Assembly (NCBI RefSeq): GCF_002937075.1
Contig: NZ_NHSJ01000063.1
Span: 1 to 51,343 of the forward strand
Source of the DNA: Rhodoblastus sphagnicola
GTDB taxonomy: Bacteria > Pseudomonadota > Alphaproteobacteria > Rhizobiales > Beijerinckiaceae
Direction: 5' to 3'
Length of the DNA stretch: 51,343 nt
Within the stretch, counting starts at the first letter, position 1. Each line of letters starts with the position of its first letter. Made by a program: the position numbers and the translations under genes. Below are positions 51,153-51,343 of this stretch, piece by piece. Below the pieces are notes generated by a model. It searched no databases. It saw nothing but the letters and a program-made list of their open reading frames with translations, and was not told the origin of the DNA.

Positions 51153-51343
51153 CTATGTTTATCCCAATAATACGTAAGGCTTATGTCCATATCAGGGGCG
51201 GCCCCACCAATCAATTTTCGCGGGTGTTGTTTGCCGAGCAATGATCTAACGCGGTCGGTGTAAAGCAACAACCCAGATGAATAGAAATTGTCTTCGCGCT
51301 GCATGTCCTGTCGGCGCCACACACGAGGAGGAGCCCGCCCGCC
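51149..51343 (-). CDS. Partial gene at right edge (C-terminal 64 residues)
   Basis: On the minus strand an open frame enters from the window edge and reads VWRRQDMQREDNFYSSGLLL, YTDRVRSLLGKQHPRKLIGG, then AAPDMDISLTYYWDKHR before TGA at 51149-51151. The stop overlaps the ATG of the DUF4422-GT8 gene (ATGA), so they form one operon. The protein is not recognised from this fragment; a surface-glycan enzyme is likely from context. Confidence 0.6.
   Translation of the reverse strand, partial: GGRAPPRVWRRQDMQREDNFYSSGLLLYTDRVRSLLGKQHPRKLIGGAAPDMDISLTYYWDKHR

Overview
The window reads as chromosomal DNA of a GC-rich alphaproteobacterium, most likely of the Hyphomicrobiales (Rhizobiales), perhaps Beijerinckiaceae or Methylocystaceae. 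The pointers are the dacA-like / phasin / clpS / clpA order, a phasin with TGC-rich operator-like sites, an ECF16-type SigF/NrsF pair, a DUF6489 protein, GcvB-free housekeeping gene order, and several intergenic hairpin repeat families of a kind common in that order. The family-level placement is inference from gene content and codon use; no 16S or marker search could be run.

Layout. 1-9.9 kb: a D-Ala-D-Ala carboxypeptidase cut by the left edge, a phasin with a structured promoter region, clpS-clpA, an unrecognised protein, an acyl-CoA synthetase, a DmdC-like acyl-CoA dehydrogenase and a DUF6489 protein. 9.9-16.7 kb: Mrp/ApbC Fe-S carrier, a divergent Fe-S/CCG-domain oxidoreductase preceded by a 16-codon upstream reading frame, FabI, a GST, a rhodanese, DUF3253 and YdcF proteins, and two small unrecognised proteins (one Cys-rich). 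17.4-23.7 kb: a GH25 lipoprotein, a polysaccharide deacetylase, a LysR regulator divergent from a DODA-type dioxygenase and a QorB-like reductase, then sigF-nrsF. 23.7-31.9 kb: a complete Kdp high-affinity potassium system (a 27-aa membrane peptide, kdpF, kdpA, kdpB, kdpC, kdpD, kdpE), all on the minus strand. 32.2-34.8 kb: tRNA-Asn, tRNA-Cys and tRNA-Ser with an AT-rich foreign-looking insert between the last two; it holds a dead IS200-type transposase and an orphan membrane-anchored protein. 34.8-44.4 kb: a tripartite RND efflux operon (outer-membrane factor, MdtA-like adaptor, MdtB-like and MdtC-like pumps). 44.8-51.3 kb: a cell-surface glycan region with an LpxL-type acyltransferase, two GT25 enzymes, a DUF707 protein, a WaaE-like GT2, a DUF4422-GT8 fusion and a partial gene at the right edge.

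How it fits together. Most of the window is ordinary envelope, transport and housekeeping biology. The Kdp genes form one coupled operon from structural subunits to sensor and regulator. The mdtABC-type genes with their own outer-membrane factor form another. The right end looks like a lipopolysaccharide or related glycan assembly locus. I found no CRISPR array, prophage or clearly new defence system. The parts most worth following are the small coding elements too short for normal gene calling (the 16-codon frame before the Fe-S oxidoreductase and the 27-aa peptide before kdpF), the low-complexity insert in the MdtC-like pump, the tRNA-bounded AT-rich insert, the DUF4422-GT8 fusion, and regularly spaced motifs in the phasin and kdp promoter regions.
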